A stretch of DNA of 34,968 nt from Campylobacteraceae bacterium. GTDB lineage: Bacteria > Campylobacterota > Campylobacteria > Campylobacterales > Campylobacteraceae. Location of the stretch: assembly GCA_012521935.1 (NCBI GenBank), contig JAAYLJ010000024.1:1-34968 (forward strand), given 5' to 3'. Shown here piece by piece: positions 25,025 through 32,789 of this stretch. Every line of letters begins with the position of its first letter. Position 1 is the first letter of the stretch. The position numbers and the translations under genes were made by a program. Under the pieces are notes generated by a model. It was not told the origin of the DNA, made no database searches, and saw nothing but the letters and a program-made list of their open reading frames with translations.

Positions 25025-25983
25025 TTGCTCTCCTTTTTCAAAAATGAGGGAATATTGCCAAATTTGACTGGCCAAATTCCTCTAGGTCTTAAAATCATAG
25101 TTAAAATCATCGCAATACCAAAGACTAAATATCTAGCCTCTTCAAAGCCTCTAAATATCTCTGGCAAGATGAACATGATGAAAGTTCCTATTAAAACTCC
25201 TGGCAAAGATGCTGATCCACCAACTAAAACGATGGTAAAGAACATGATTGATTGTAAGAAGTTAAAAGCTTCAGGACTAACAGCTGAGTATTGTACTGCA
25301 AACATGCTTCCAGCAGCTCCTGCAATGCCAGCTCCTAGGGCAAAAGCGTATAGTTTATAAAATCTTATGCTAATCCCCATACTTTGAGCCGCAACATCAT
25401 CTTTATTTATGAAAAACATTGCCCTACCAAACTTGCTTGCATCTAAGCTTCTCATAATAAAAAGTGTTATTAGAAGCAAAATGAAGGCTAGGTAGTACAT
25501 ATGAGTTTGGGTAAAAAACTCAATTCCAAAAGCATTTATGACATCTATCCCAAAGATTCCATTTGGGCCGCCAGTTAAGCCAAATATATCATTTTCTAAA
25601 AGTTGTAAAAATATTATGTTAAATCCTATGGTTGCAACTAAAAGATAATCTCCTCTTAGATGGATAATTGGTCCTGCTAAGATTAAAGAAAAAATCACTG
25701 GCACTAAAACTGCGGGTGCCCATGTTGCAAGGATAGGCCATCCAAAATGTACATTTAAAATTGCAGTAGTGTAGGCTCCAAGTCCAAAAAATACTGCATG
25801 TCCCATATTAAAAGCTCCAGCTCTTCCTAGGATAATATCTTGAGAAAAAGCTACACAAGCATAGACTAAAAATGTAGTTCCAATAGCTATCCACGCTTCA
25901 TTTGCAAGTAGTGGATAAGCTCCCATTATAAGTATAAATCCAATGGCGATTTTTGTTGTTAATGTAATATTTTTTAGCATCAT
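25021..25983 (-). CDS. livM: Branched-chain/amino-acid ABC transporter permease LivM
   Basis: 320 residues with about eight to ten hydrophobic segments. LivM-type landmarks are GRAGAFNMGHAVFFGLGAY, LRGDYLLVATIGF, LTGGPNGIFGI, FINKDDVAAQSMGI (the cytoplasmic coupling segment) and the C-terminal GIWPVKFG. It forms the channel with LivH. The first ATG (25983) overlaps the livH stop as ATGA; a second ATG follows at once and either could be used. GGAGAAGG precedes both. Confidence 0.94.
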   Translation of the reverse strand: MMLKNITLTTKIAIGFILIMGAYPLLANEAWIAIGTTFLVYACVAFSQDIILGRAGAFNMGHAVFFGLGAYTTAILNVHFGWPILATWAPAVLVPVIFSLILAGPIIHLRGDYLLVATIGFNIIFLQLLENDIFGLTGGPNGIFGIDVINAFGIEFFTQTHMYYLAFILLLITLFIMRSLDASKFGRAMFFINKDDVAAQSMGISIRFYKLYAFALGAGIAGAAGSMFAVQYSAVSPEAFNFLQSIMFFTIVLVGGSASLPGVLIGTFIMFILPEIFRGFEEARYLVFGIAMILTMILRPRGIWPVKFGNIPSFLKKESK

Positions 25984-26882
25984 ACCTTCTCCGCCACTTT
26001 TTCACCCAAGATTCCAGTTGGGCGAAAGATTAAGATAGCAATTAAGAGTATAAAAGTAAAAGCTTCTGCCCATTGACTTGAGATATAGCCACTTATCATG
26101 GCATTAAAGAGTCCTAAAATTAGCCCACCTACCATAGCTCCTGGTATATTTCCAATTCCACCCATGATTGCTGCAACAAAAGCATTTAAGCCATATTGCC
26201 ATCCCATGTCAAAGGTGATGCCTCTATAGTAAATTCCTAAAAATAGTCCAGCAACTGCGCCTAGGGCTGAGCCAATGATGAAGATAATCATAATAATTCT
26301 ATTTACATTTATACCCATGAGTCTTGCGGCGTCTTGATCTATGGCCACAGCTCTAATGGCAGTTCCAATTTTTGTTCTATTTATGAAAATATAAAGAGCT
26401 ACCATTAGAATAGATGAGAGTCCTAAAATCATCACTTGAGTAAAGGTAAAAACAACGCCTCCAAACTCATAAACAGTTGATGGGAGTAAATTAGAAGGAA
26501 AAACTCTCATATTTGGACCCCATATGAGCATAACTGCATTTTGTATGACAAGTCCAGCTCCAAGAGCAGATACAACTGCGCTAAGTCGTGGTGCCGTTCT
26601 TAAAGGCCTGTAAGCTAGGCGTTCAAGAAGAACACCCACCATTGCAATTAAAGCAGCAGTAAAGGAAAAAACTGTAACTACCGCTACAATAGAGGTTACA
26701 CCCTCCCCAAAGATTTGCGTATAGATTGTAAGTCCAACAAAGGCAGAAAAGGCCACGAGGTCTCCGTGGGCAAAGTTAATAAGCTTCATTACCCCGTAGA
26801 CCATCGTGTAGCCTAAAGCAACCAATGCATATAAACTTCCAATCGTCAAACCGTTGATCAATTGTTGAAGAAATATATCCAT
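25980..26882 (-). CDS. livH: Branched-chain/amino-acid ABC transporter permease LivH
   Basis: 300 residues with about eight hydrophobic segments. Diagnostic LivH blocks are GLTIGSLYALVALGYTMVYG, INFAHGD, the coupling segment TKIGTAIRAVAIDQDAARLMGI and GGIGNIPGAMVGG near the C-terminus. With LivM it forms the transmembrane pathway. It starts 18 bases after the livK stop and overlaps livM by 4 bases. Confidence 0.94.
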   Translation of the reverse strand: MDIFLQQLINGLTIGSLYALVALGYTMVYGVMKLINFAHGDLVAFSAFVGLTIYTQIFGEGVTSIVAVVTVFSFTAALIAMVGVLLERLAYRPLRTAPRLSAVVSALGAGLVIQNAVMLIWGPNMRVFPSNLLPSTVYEFGGVVFTFTQVMILGLSSILMVALYIFINRTKIGTAIRAVAIDQDAARLMGINVNRIIMIIFIIGSALGAVAGLFLGIYYRGITFDMGWQYGLNAFVAAIMGGIGNIPGAMVGGLILGLFNAMISGYISSQWAEAFTFILLIAILIFRPTGILGEKVAEKV

Positions 26883-26900
26883 GTTTCCCTGCTTTAGAGA

Positions 26901-28025
26901 TTAATAGATGATTTTATAAGTTTTATCATCTTGAATTTGATAAACATTAAACTTAGTATTTACCCTCTCTCCATCTTCACGGAAAGATACTGGACCTGTA
27001 ATTCCTGGGAAGTCAACTAAAGTGTGTAAAAAGTCTGAAATCTTTTTAGTATCTTCAGTTTTTAACTCTTCCATAGCATGTAAGATAGCTAGCATTCCAT
27101 CAACATTCATAAGAGCCCAAATTGACGCTGGTTCTTGATTATATTTTGCTCTATAATCTGCTAAGAACTTTTTAGCTGTATCGTATGGTAAAAACTCTGG
27201 AGTTGGGAAGTTAACTAAGATTGAACCTACAGCGCTATCACCTGCTAATTTTATAAAATCAGGGTTATCGTTTGAGTCTCCACCTACATAGTCTGCATCT
27301 ATTTTAAGCTGAAGTTGTTGTGCTCTTAAAAGACCACCTTCATTGTAGTAGCCTGCATAGTAGATTACATCTGGGTTTAATGATTTTAACTTAGTTAAAG
27401 TAGCTGTGTAGTTTTGAGCACCTGCTTTAATCTTTTCAACCGCAATGATGTTTGCATTTAATTTTTTTAACTCACTAACTACTGCGTCAGCTAATCCTGT
27501 TGAGTAGCTTGAGTAGTCTGACATAATGGCAATTCTTTGGTATTTTTTTACATTTACAAAATAATCAGCTGTAAACTCTGCTTGAGCACTATTTTGAAAT
27601 GAGTTTCTAAAAAATGTCCAATACTTATGTTTTGTTAGTGAATCACCTGTTCCATCACTTGTTTGTAAAACTTTATTTCTAAAGTATGTTGTTTGAGCTG
27701 CTTCAGTTGCTCCTGTTGTATAAGAGCCAATAACAGCAATAACGCCTTCATTAACTAATCTTCTAGCACAAATCGCAGCTTTTTGAGCAGTTCCCTCATC
27801 ATCACAAGATACAACTTCAATCTTTTTACCTAAAATTCCACCTTTAGCATTGTACTGCTCAGCAATTAGCTTTACACCATTATCAATGCTTTGTCCTTCA
27901 TTGGCATATTGACCTGTAATTGGTGCTTGAACGCCAATTTTAACTACATCTGCAGCATAAGTTGCAGAAACTAAAGCCATACCAACTGCGGCAGTTGTGG
28001 CAAATTTAGAAAATAGTCCTTTCAT
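26901..28025 (-). CDS. livK: Periplasmic amino-acid-binding protein LivK/LivJ-like
   Basis: 374 residues. A Sec signal peptide (basic MKGLFSKF, hydrophobic core, ATYA before ADVVKIG) with cleavage probably after residue 24 is followed by a type I periplasmic binding fold: KIGVQAPITGQYANEGQSI, ERYNAKGGI-like AEQYNAKGGILGKK, and Cys54/Cys66, matching the disulphide of the LIV-binding proteins. It captures the substrate for LivHMGF. Family members bind leucine, isoleucine, valine or other amino acids; the residues here do not settle which. The nearby putA makes proline a candidate (inference). It lies only 9 bases after an unknown gene, with AAGGAG as ribosome-binding site, so it is probably transcribed from a promoter further upstream. 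Confidence 0.92.
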   Translation of the reverse strand: MKGLFSKFATTAAVGMALVSATYAADVVKIGVQAPITGQYANEGQSIDNGVKLIAEQYNAKGGILGKKIEVVSCDDEGTAQKAAICARRLVNEGVIAVIGSYTTGATEAAQTTYFRNKVLQTSDGTGDSLTKHKYWTFFRNSFQNSAQAEFTADYFVNVKKYQRIAIMSDYSSYSTGLADAVVSELKKLNANIIAVEKIKAGAQNYTATLTKLKSLNPDVIYYAGYYNEGGLLRAQQLQLKIDADYVGGDSNDNPDFIKLAGDSAVGSILVNFPTPEFLPYDTAKKFLADYRAKYNQEPASIWALMNVDGMLAILHAMEELKTEDTKKISDFLHTLVDFPGITGPVSFREDGERVNTKFNVYQIQDDKTYKIIY

Positions 28026-28034
28026 GCTTTCTCC

Positions 28035-28742
28035 TTAAGATTTTTTAAGACAACCATTCAATGCGCCTTGACGCCCTGAAAAGTTATCTTTTGGAGATAT
28101 TTCATAAACCCCTGCACTCCACTCGCCAGCTTCTAAAACTTGCTTTATGCCAATAGTATGAAAAGAGGATTGTAAGTTTGGAAAATTTGCAACAACCCTA
28201 TCAAAACTCTCAACTATCTTTGGAACTCTAGCGCCAAGTTTTTTTCTAGCGCCCTCAGTCAAATCTGCGTAAAATGCAAAAAGAGCGTAGTCAAGTTTAC
28301 TTAAGCTAGGATCATCTGGGCTGAGCATTTTGCAAAGTCTTTCTACTTCTTTGGAGTACTCATTCTTTACATTTCTAACACCATTTTTGATTGAGATTAT
28401 GACTCTAGAGATTGAATCATTATCATTTTCATGCGGAAACCTCTCATCTAAAGTAATATTAAAAACACTCTGTTTAAGCCCCATTTTTTGCATATATTCA
28501 GGGAATGCTTTTCTATCTGGTAAAGAACATCTTAAAATATCCGCAACCGTAGCATCAATGAAAACCTCAGGCGCTTCTTTTAGTTTGCCTAAAGCTTGCG
28601 CTACATGGATAGTTATGATTTTATTTGGCCCATAAGATAGAAACAATCTATCATTTGTCCAAAAAAAATAGTTTTCTTTTGCCATTTTAATACCTTCAAG
28701 CACGGCATCAATGACACTTTGTTTAGAGGGAAACTCATTCAA
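28035..28742 (-). CDS. Protein of unknown function, partner of the RHH protein (TTG start)
   Basis: 235 residues, cytosolic, no signal peptide or membrane helix, no family recognised. The start is set at TTG 28740-28742 (MNEFPSKQSVIDAV): GGAG stands 7 bases upstream, and it overlaps the stop of the RHH gene by 8 bases. Earlier frame positions lie inside that gene and look unlike protein. Visible blocks: EAPEVFIDATVADIL near residue 60, then DNDSISRVIISIKNGVRN followed by EVERLCKML and DYALFAFYAD. The order Asp, beta strand with xIK, helix, beta strand vaguely recalls the core of PD-(D/E)xK nuclease folds, but the usual Glu is Ser; this is a guess at low confidence. The gene lies 9 bases before livK, so it is co-transcribed with the transporter. 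It may be an accessory or regulatory protein for the operon, or the second part of a toxin-antitoxin-like pair. Confidence 0.72.
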   Translation of the reverse strand: MNEFPSKQSVIDAVLEGIKMAKENYFFWTNDRLFLSYGPNKIITIHVAQALGKLKEAPEVFIDATVADILRCSLPDRKAFPEYMQKMGLKQSVFNITLDERFPHENDNDSISRVIISIKNGVRNVKNEYSKEVERLCKMLSPDDPSLSKLDYALFAFYADLTEGARKKLGARVPKIVESFDRVVANFPNLQSSFHTIGIKQVLEAGEWSAGVYEISPKDNFSGRQGALNGCLKKS

Positions 28743-28962
28743 AGTAATTCTCCTCAACCTCTTGCACAATCCCACTTTGAGTAAGAATATCTTCAATTAG
28801 TCTATTTTTAGATATTCCAAGAGCGGTAGAGAGTTTTACTAAAGCTTGATCAATTCTGGAATCTATCTTAATAGTTAGTTGCGATACTTCTCTTTTTTTT
28901 TGTCCACTATTTTTCGCAATAACTTGCTTGATGATAGAGTCATGCTGCTTTAGTTTTGCCAA
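28735..28962 (-). CDS. Ribbon-helix-helix DNA-binding protein (TTG start)
   Basis: 75 residues. Residues 26-65 fit the MetJ/Arc/CopG/ParD ribbon-helix-helix fold: a strand with alternating residues (VSQLTIKID), helix A (SRIDQALVKLSTAL), the turn GISKN, and helix B (RLIEDILTQSGI). The basic N-terminal arm (QKKRE) suits DNA binding. The start is TTG at 28960-28962 with AAGGAG 6 bases upstream; there is no ATG anywhere in the frame, so TTG is required. It overlaps the next gene by 8 bases and leads an apparent seven-gene unit ending in livF. It probably binds its own upstream region, where an inverted repeat lies, and so may control the transporter. It could also be an antitoxin-type protein. 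Confidence 0.78.
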   Translation of the reverse strand: MAKLKQHDSIIKQVIAKNSGQKKREVSQLTIKIDSRIDQALVKLSTALGISKNRLIEDILTQSGIVQEVEENYFE

Positions 28963-28976
28963 ACTTGCTCCTTATG

Positions 28977-29011
28977 TACAAAAAGTATTTCTTTAGGTAT
29001 TCCTTTTTGTA
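28977..29011 (-). promoter_or_regulatory. Inverted repeat upstream of the RHH-liv operon, candidate operator
   Basis: TACAAAAAG (28977-28985) and CTTTTTGTA (29003-29011) are perfect 9-bp arms 17 bases apart, centred about 32 bases before the RHH start. A -10-like TATACA (minus strand, 29008-29013) overlaps the distal arm. RHH repressors usually bind such repeats over their own promoters. The remaining sequence to 29246 is AT-rich with other -10-like hexamers (TATTAT at 29089-29094) but no clear promoter. Confidence 0.45.
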
Positions 29012-29246
29012 TAATTTGCATTATTTCGTAAATATCTTCATTAAAACTTAAAAAAAACTACTAATCACTCTTGATATAACTTATTTCTATAATAAAAAAC
29101 TCTTTTTTTGATAAATTATCTTTGATGAAACTATTTTTTCGTAACTTTTTTAGTCACAATTGTTTCATTTTAGCCTTTTTAGTAAGGTTTTTGGGAGTTA
29201 AGCTTATGTAGAACTTAAAATGATAGTTGGCAAAGTAGTATTGAAA

Positions 29247-30551
29247 CTATTTTTTACCTATGTTACATAATGTATCAAGTGAACCCTCATAAAGAGTTAG
29301 ACGCTCATTATTAAAAATCAGTGTAATTGAAAGATTTATGGAGTTTGAAAAATCACCGCTACTACTTTCATATCTTAAAGTTTTTAGCAACTCTTTGCAT
29401 GAATTAGCGCTCATTGTGCCATTAAAACTTACAAATAGCCCATCATTATCAATTCCATAGTTAAGTTTAATGTTTGAGGGGAGTTCCCTTCTATCAAATA
29501 GTAAAAAATCTTTTCCTTGCCTAGTTCCCTTAGCTTCAAAAAGTAACTCTTCTATGCTTTGCATAGTTAGTTTGAAAAAGCTAATGTTTTTTCCAAAATT
29601 AAAATCTACTTTTTTATTTTCTGGAAAAAGTAAAAGATCTACTGCGGCATTTGTAAAAAGCACCTTTTGAATAGGCTCATACACTACAAATGATTTTTTA
29701 CTGATTTTGTCATTTATGAGTAAAGATGCTAACTCTTTTGAATAGATAAGTTCACAATCTTCAATACTTCTATCTATGCTAAGAGTTGCATCTTTTTTTA
29801 AACCTTTTCCCTCTTCTACGGTGAATGAGTATAAAGAGCTGTTTTTGTTATCTTTTAATTCAATCTCTTTACTTGTAGCATCAATCAAACTCTCTTTGCC
29901 AACATTTATATAAAATGGTTTATGAGGAGAAAATAGTGGATTGGAAAATATTTTTAACTCTTTATTTAACCCATCTTCATGCACGCTCTCATCTAAAAAA
30001 AGAGCCTCTTTTCCTTGAAGATCAATTGTAGATCCTGAATCTAAAACTATGGAAGCTACTCCATTAAAAAGCGATAATTTTTGGTTTGATTTTAATCTTT
30101 GCCCATTTTTTAATCTATTTTTACTCTCATCTTCTAAGCTGCCTTGTAAAAAAGTTATGGTTGCTACCTCTTTATTTTCAACGCTAAGCTCTTCTTGAAG
30201 TGGGAAAATCCAATTTTCTCCTTTAGAAATAGTCATGATAGCTTCATTTAGATAGCTTGGGCAGATAAATATATTTCCATATCCGCTAACTCCTAAAGAT
30301 AGTGCTTTTTGCGCTTTGCTAAGGGTAGGAGTATTTGATAGGGTAAAAATCTTTATTGAAGGAAAACTCTCTTTAATTTCAAGAATCTCATGACTCATTA
30401 ACTCTTCTTCATGCACAAATAGCAATATTAAAGATTTAGGAGTTGTTAAGTTTTTTATTAAATCTTTGCCATTTTTTATAAATTTGGCCCCTTCAAGTTT
30501 AGAGGCCAAATTACGAAACATGGAAGGTTTTTTGGTATAGATGAAATTCAT
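29247..30551 (-). CDS. Unknown protein with degenerate receiver domain and FecR/retention-like segment
   Basis: 434 residues from the ATG at 30551 (MNFIYTKKPSMF), which shares one base with the stop of the upstream nitroreductase gene (TGATG). Residues 1-118 have the layout of a NarL-type receiver domain: hydrophobic strands at 40-46 (SLILLFV) and 66-70 (IKIFT), then ALSLGVSGYGNIFI and the end ISKGENWIFP, matching 'A..aGa.GYl.K' and 'v..Ge.wl.p'. The phospho-acceptor Asp after strand 3 is missing (VHEEE), the acidic pair at strand 1 is absent, and the usual Lys is lost. Residues 131-190 (FLQGSLED, LKNGQRLKSN, GVASIVLDSGSTIDL) resemble the FecR-like or retention-module segment of secreted adhesins. 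No DNA-binding domain, signal peptide or membrane helix is seen; the last 240 residues are unrecognised. Probably a phosphorylation-independent regulatory or scaffold protein (inference). Confidence 0.65.
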   Translation of the reverse strand: MNFIYTKKPSMFRNLASKLEGAKFIKNGKDLIKNLTTPKSLILLFVHEEELMSHEILEIKESFPSIKIFTLSNTPTLSKAQKALSLGVSGYGNIFICPSYLNEAIMTISKGENWIFPLQEELSVENKEVATITFLQGSLEDESKNRLKNGQRLKSNQKLSLFNGVASIVLDSGSTIDLQGKEALFLDESVHEDGLNKELKIFSNPLFSPHKPFYINVGKESLIDATSKEIELKDNKNSSLYSFTVEEGKGLKKDATLSIDRSIEDCELIYSKELASLLINDKISKKSFVVYEPIQKVLFTNAAVDLLLFPENKKVDFNFGKNISFFKLTMQSIEELLFEAKGTRQGKDFLLFDRRELPSNIKLNYGIDNDGLFVSFNGTMSANSCKELLKTLRYESSSGDFSNSINLSITLIFNNERLTLYEGSLDTLCNIGKK

Positions 30552-31207
30552 CAATACCACTTTACTATCTCTTCTTTTGTCTGTCTTGTTTTTACTCTTT
30601 GTGGATTTACCCTATATCCAAAAGCTGCCATTAAACTAATGCCATACTCTTTTGGATCTATCTTTAACTCTTTTTCCAAAAACTCCTGGGCCTCTTTGGC
30701 TAAAAATCCTTCAACTGGGCAAGAGTCAATCCCCATATAAGCAGCTCCAGTCATCATGTTTGCTAGGGCAATATAAGTCTGCTTTGAAGCCCAATCAAAC
30801 ATAGTTCTGTCACTTTCTAAAAGGTTTTGATCCTCTTTTTGAAACTTTTCATAAGTTCCACCTCTTAATTTCACAACATCTTCAGGCAAAGAGTGTACCT
30901 CTTGCATCATTTTTAAAATATGCTTACTTCCATATATCATGCTTGGTTTTTTTCTAGCTAAAATAACTAGATAATGGCTAGCTGTTGGCAAGCTACCTTG
31001 CGCTCCCCATGTAAAAACTTTCAATTTTTCTCTTAAAGAGCTATCTTGAATTACTAAAAACTTCCATGGTTCAAATCCAAAAGAACTAGGGCTTAGGCGA
31101 CCAATCTCTAAGATGGTTTCAAAATCCTCATCGCTTATCTTTTTGTTTGGGTCAAAACTTTTGCATGCATGCCTAAAAAGCATCGCATCTATAAACTTAC
31201 TACTCAT
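30551..31207 (-). CDS. NAD(P)H-dependent FMN nitroreductase family protein
   Basis: 218 residues, standard length for the NfsB/FRase I group. The N-terminal FMN-binding signature FRHACKSFDPNKKI, the LSPSSFGFEPWKFLVIQD segment, the dimer-interface helices and the C-terminal SLMAAFGYRVN (the 'a..GY' loop) are present. Such enzymes reduce nitro compounds, quinones or flavins with NAD(P)H in the cytosol; the physiological substrate cannot be told. It starts with ATG after AAAGGA and is coupled to the pseudo-receiver gene by a one-base overlap. A promoter with TTGACA lies upstream, divergent from the sugar-transferase gene. Confidence 0.88.
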   Translation of the reverse strand: MSSKFIDAMLFRHACKSFDPNKKISDEDFETILEIGRLSPSSFGFEPWKFLVIQDSSLREKLKVFTWGAQGSLPTASHYLVILARKKPSMIYGSKHILKMMQEVHSLPEDVVKLRGGTYEKFQKEDQNLLESDRTMFDWASKQTYIALANMMTGAAYMGIDSCPVEGFLAKEAQEFLEKELKIDPKEYGISLMAAFGYRVNPQRVKTRQTKEEIVKWY

Positions 31208-31234
31208 GAAAATCCTTTATGAAAAGATAATGTA

Positions 31235-31263
31235 ATCTTATATTGTGTTTAGTTAGTTGTCAA
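31235..31263 (-). promoter_or_regulatory. Promoter for the nitroreductase gene
   Basis: On the minus strand a perfect TTGACA (31258-31263) is followed after 17 bases by TAAGAT (31235-31240); TATAAG (31237-31242) at 15 bases is an alternative -10. The distance to the ATG is about 28 bases. On the other strand a TAAAAT at about 31296 may serve the divergent gene. Confidence 0.5.
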
Positions 31264-31325
31264 GTATGGTGGCTTAGTTAAGAACTGCTGTGATAAAATG
31301 GACAAATTATCTTTAAGGAAAAAAG

Positions 31326-32252
31326 GTGTTAGTTCTTGGTAGAAAATATAAATTTACCGCTAAAGAGAGATTGGAATTAAAAAGAAAATTTGGTAAATTT
31401 AATATCATAAGATACACAAATAAAACCCCAGATGAAGTACTAGAAGAGTTAAACTCTCATTTAGATAGTAAAAACTTACACACTATCATTTTAAACACTA
31501 AGGCAAAAGTTCCAAATGAACTTATAAAATATTTAACAAATCTCCAATTTAAAAAAAATATTGAGCTTATAACCATAGAGAGATTTTTAGAAAAATACCT
31601 ATACAAATGCTATATTCCAGATGATTTTGCGGATTTAAACTATTTGCAAAACATTAAACCATACAGTTTTTTTGAGCTTTTTTTAAAAAGGGTTGTTGAT
31701 TATATGGGGGTTATCGCCATATCTTTTTTAACCGCACCCCTTATGTTTTATGCAAGATACAAAATCAAAAAAGAATCTCCCGGAGAGAGTATATTTAAAC
31801 AAGCTAGAGTTGGGGTAAATGGTAGCGAATTTGAGTGTTTTAAATTTAGAAGTATGATTTTAAATGCTGAAGAAAGTGGCGCAATGTTTGCAAGTAAAGA
31901 TGATCCAAGAGTGTTTAAATGGGGTGAAGTTATGCGAAAAACTCGCATAGATGAACTTCCTCAACTTCTAAATGTTTTTAAAGGAGATATGCACCTTATT
32001 GGCCCAAGACCCGAGAGAAAAGTTTGGATAGAAAAGTTTGAAAAAGAGATACCTTACTACCATGAAAGGCATTTAGTTCGCCCTGGCATTACTGGTTGGG
32101 CACAGGTAAATTATCCGTATGGGGCTAATGCTTATGATGCAAAACAAAAGCTAATGTATGATCTTTACTACATTAAGTATTGGTCGCTTTGGCTTGAATT
32201 TAAGATAGTTTGGAAAACTGCGGTGGTAATTTTTAAAAAAAGAGGGCTTTAG
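31326..32252 (+). CDS. Bacterial sugar transferase (monotopic phosphoglycosyl transferase)
   Basis: 308 residues with a GTG start at 31326, AAGGA about 7 bases upstream. The catalytic domain begins near residue 118 with the membrane re-entrant helix (LKRVVDYMGVIAISFLTAP). It contains KFRSM at 173-177, the Asp209-Glu210 catalytic dyad in RIDELPQLLNVFKGD, and the LIGPRPE, LVRPGITGWAQV and YDLYYI blocks. The family moves a sugar phosphate from a UDP-sugar to undecaprenyl phosphate, the first step of capsule, O-antigen or glycoprotein glycan assembly on the inner membrane. The first 110 residues are a small alpha/beta domain without the multi-span bundle of WbaP. No other glycan genes lie nearby. 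It ends directly against the facing DCC gene. Confidence 0.9.
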   Translation: MLVLGRKYKFTAKERLELKRKFGKFNIIRYTNKTPDEVLEELNSHLDSKNLHTIILNTKAKVPNELIKYLTNLQFKKNIELITIERFLEKYLYKCYIPDDFADLNYLQNIKPYSFFELFLKRVVDYMGVIAISFLTAPLMFYARYKIKKESPGESIFKQARVGVNGSEFECFKFRSMILNAEESGAMFASKDDPRVFKWGEVMRKTRIDELPQLLNVFKGDMHLIGPRPERKVWIEKFEKEIPYYHERHLVRPGITGWAQVNYPYGANAYDAKQKLMYDLYYIKYWSLWLEFKIVWKTAVVIFKKRGL

Positions 32253-32618
32253 TTAAAATCTACTCTTTCTTTTTATCTTAAGAACTGCAACTCTTGCTAC
32301 TTTAAGTAGTGGATAGAGTGCTAATTTAAAAAGAGCGGATTTTAATAAAATTGAATTTATCTTATCTATAAAATTTGTTTTATATAGCATTTTATCAATC
32401 TCTTTTAGGGCATCAACTCCTTGAAAAAGAGCTAAAGGAGTCTCTAAAATCAAACCATCTTCCATATCTAGCCCCATTTCTTTAAACTCTTCAATCTTTT
32501 TAGAGTCTCTTGCATTAATCAAAGTAATTTCATACTCTTTTTTTAAATTCACATAATTGCTATATTTTTCACAAAAAGGGCACTCTTTATCATAATAAAG
32601 CGTAAGTGGTTTTTTCAT
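32253..32618 (-). CDS. DCC-family (DUF393) thiol-disulphide oxidoreductase-like protein
   Basis: 121 residues. The family motif DxxCxxC is at residues 10-16 (YYDKECPFCEKY), in a thioredoxin-like fold: strand, CxxC helix, then LINARDSKKIEEF and a 'LILETPLALFQGVDAL' block resembling the DCC 'G.....g..A' region. The C-terminus is a hydrophobic-basic helix (LFKLALYPLLKVARVAVLKI) that may sit at the membrane. The role of the family is poorly defined. The stop abuts the stop of the sugar-transferase gene with no gap. It could be read from the tRNA-Asn promoter upstream, since no terminator was seen between them. Confidence 0.85.
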   Translation of the reverse strand: MKKPLTLYYDKECPFCEKYSNYVNLKKEYEITLINARDSKKIEEFKEMGLDMEDGLILETPLALFQGVDALKEIDKMLYKTNFIDKINSILLKSALFKLALYPLLKVARVAVLKIKRKSRF

Positions 32619-32694
32619 AAACGCTACCTTTATAATAGAAGCTAAATCAAGAAAAATTAATATTTTTACTAAATGGTTTTTGAAGTTTAAAAAG

Positions 32695-32769
32695 TGGCTC
32701 CGGATACTGGATTCGAACCAGTGACCAAGCGGTTAACAGCCGCCTACTCTACCGCTGAGCTAATCCGGA
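32695..32769 (-). tRNA. tRNA-Asn (anticodon GUU)
   Basis: The acceptor arms TCCGGAT and ATCCGGA pair fully, with discriminator G and encoded CCA. The anticodon stem GGCGG/CCGCT-type surrounds the loop CTGTTAA (anticodon GTT). The T arm is ACTGG-TTCGAAT-CCAGT. It is 28 bases downstream of the radical-SAM gene but has its own promoter. Confidence 0.95.
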
Positions 32770-32789
32770 ATGTCTTAAAAAGAGTCGAA

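Noticed and set aside
28974-29051. Plus-strand frame of 25 codons in the RHH upstream region
   Set aside because: No ribosome-binding site; the frame crosses the inverted repeat and is rich in Tyr, Phe and Lys as expected from AT-rich non-coding DNA.
29126-29255. Direct repeat of TGAAACTATTTTTT at 29126-29139 and 29242-29255
   Set aside because: Fourteen bases with a T run in AT-rich DNA can recur by chance; the second copy covers the end of a coding gene and there is no third copy or flanking structure.
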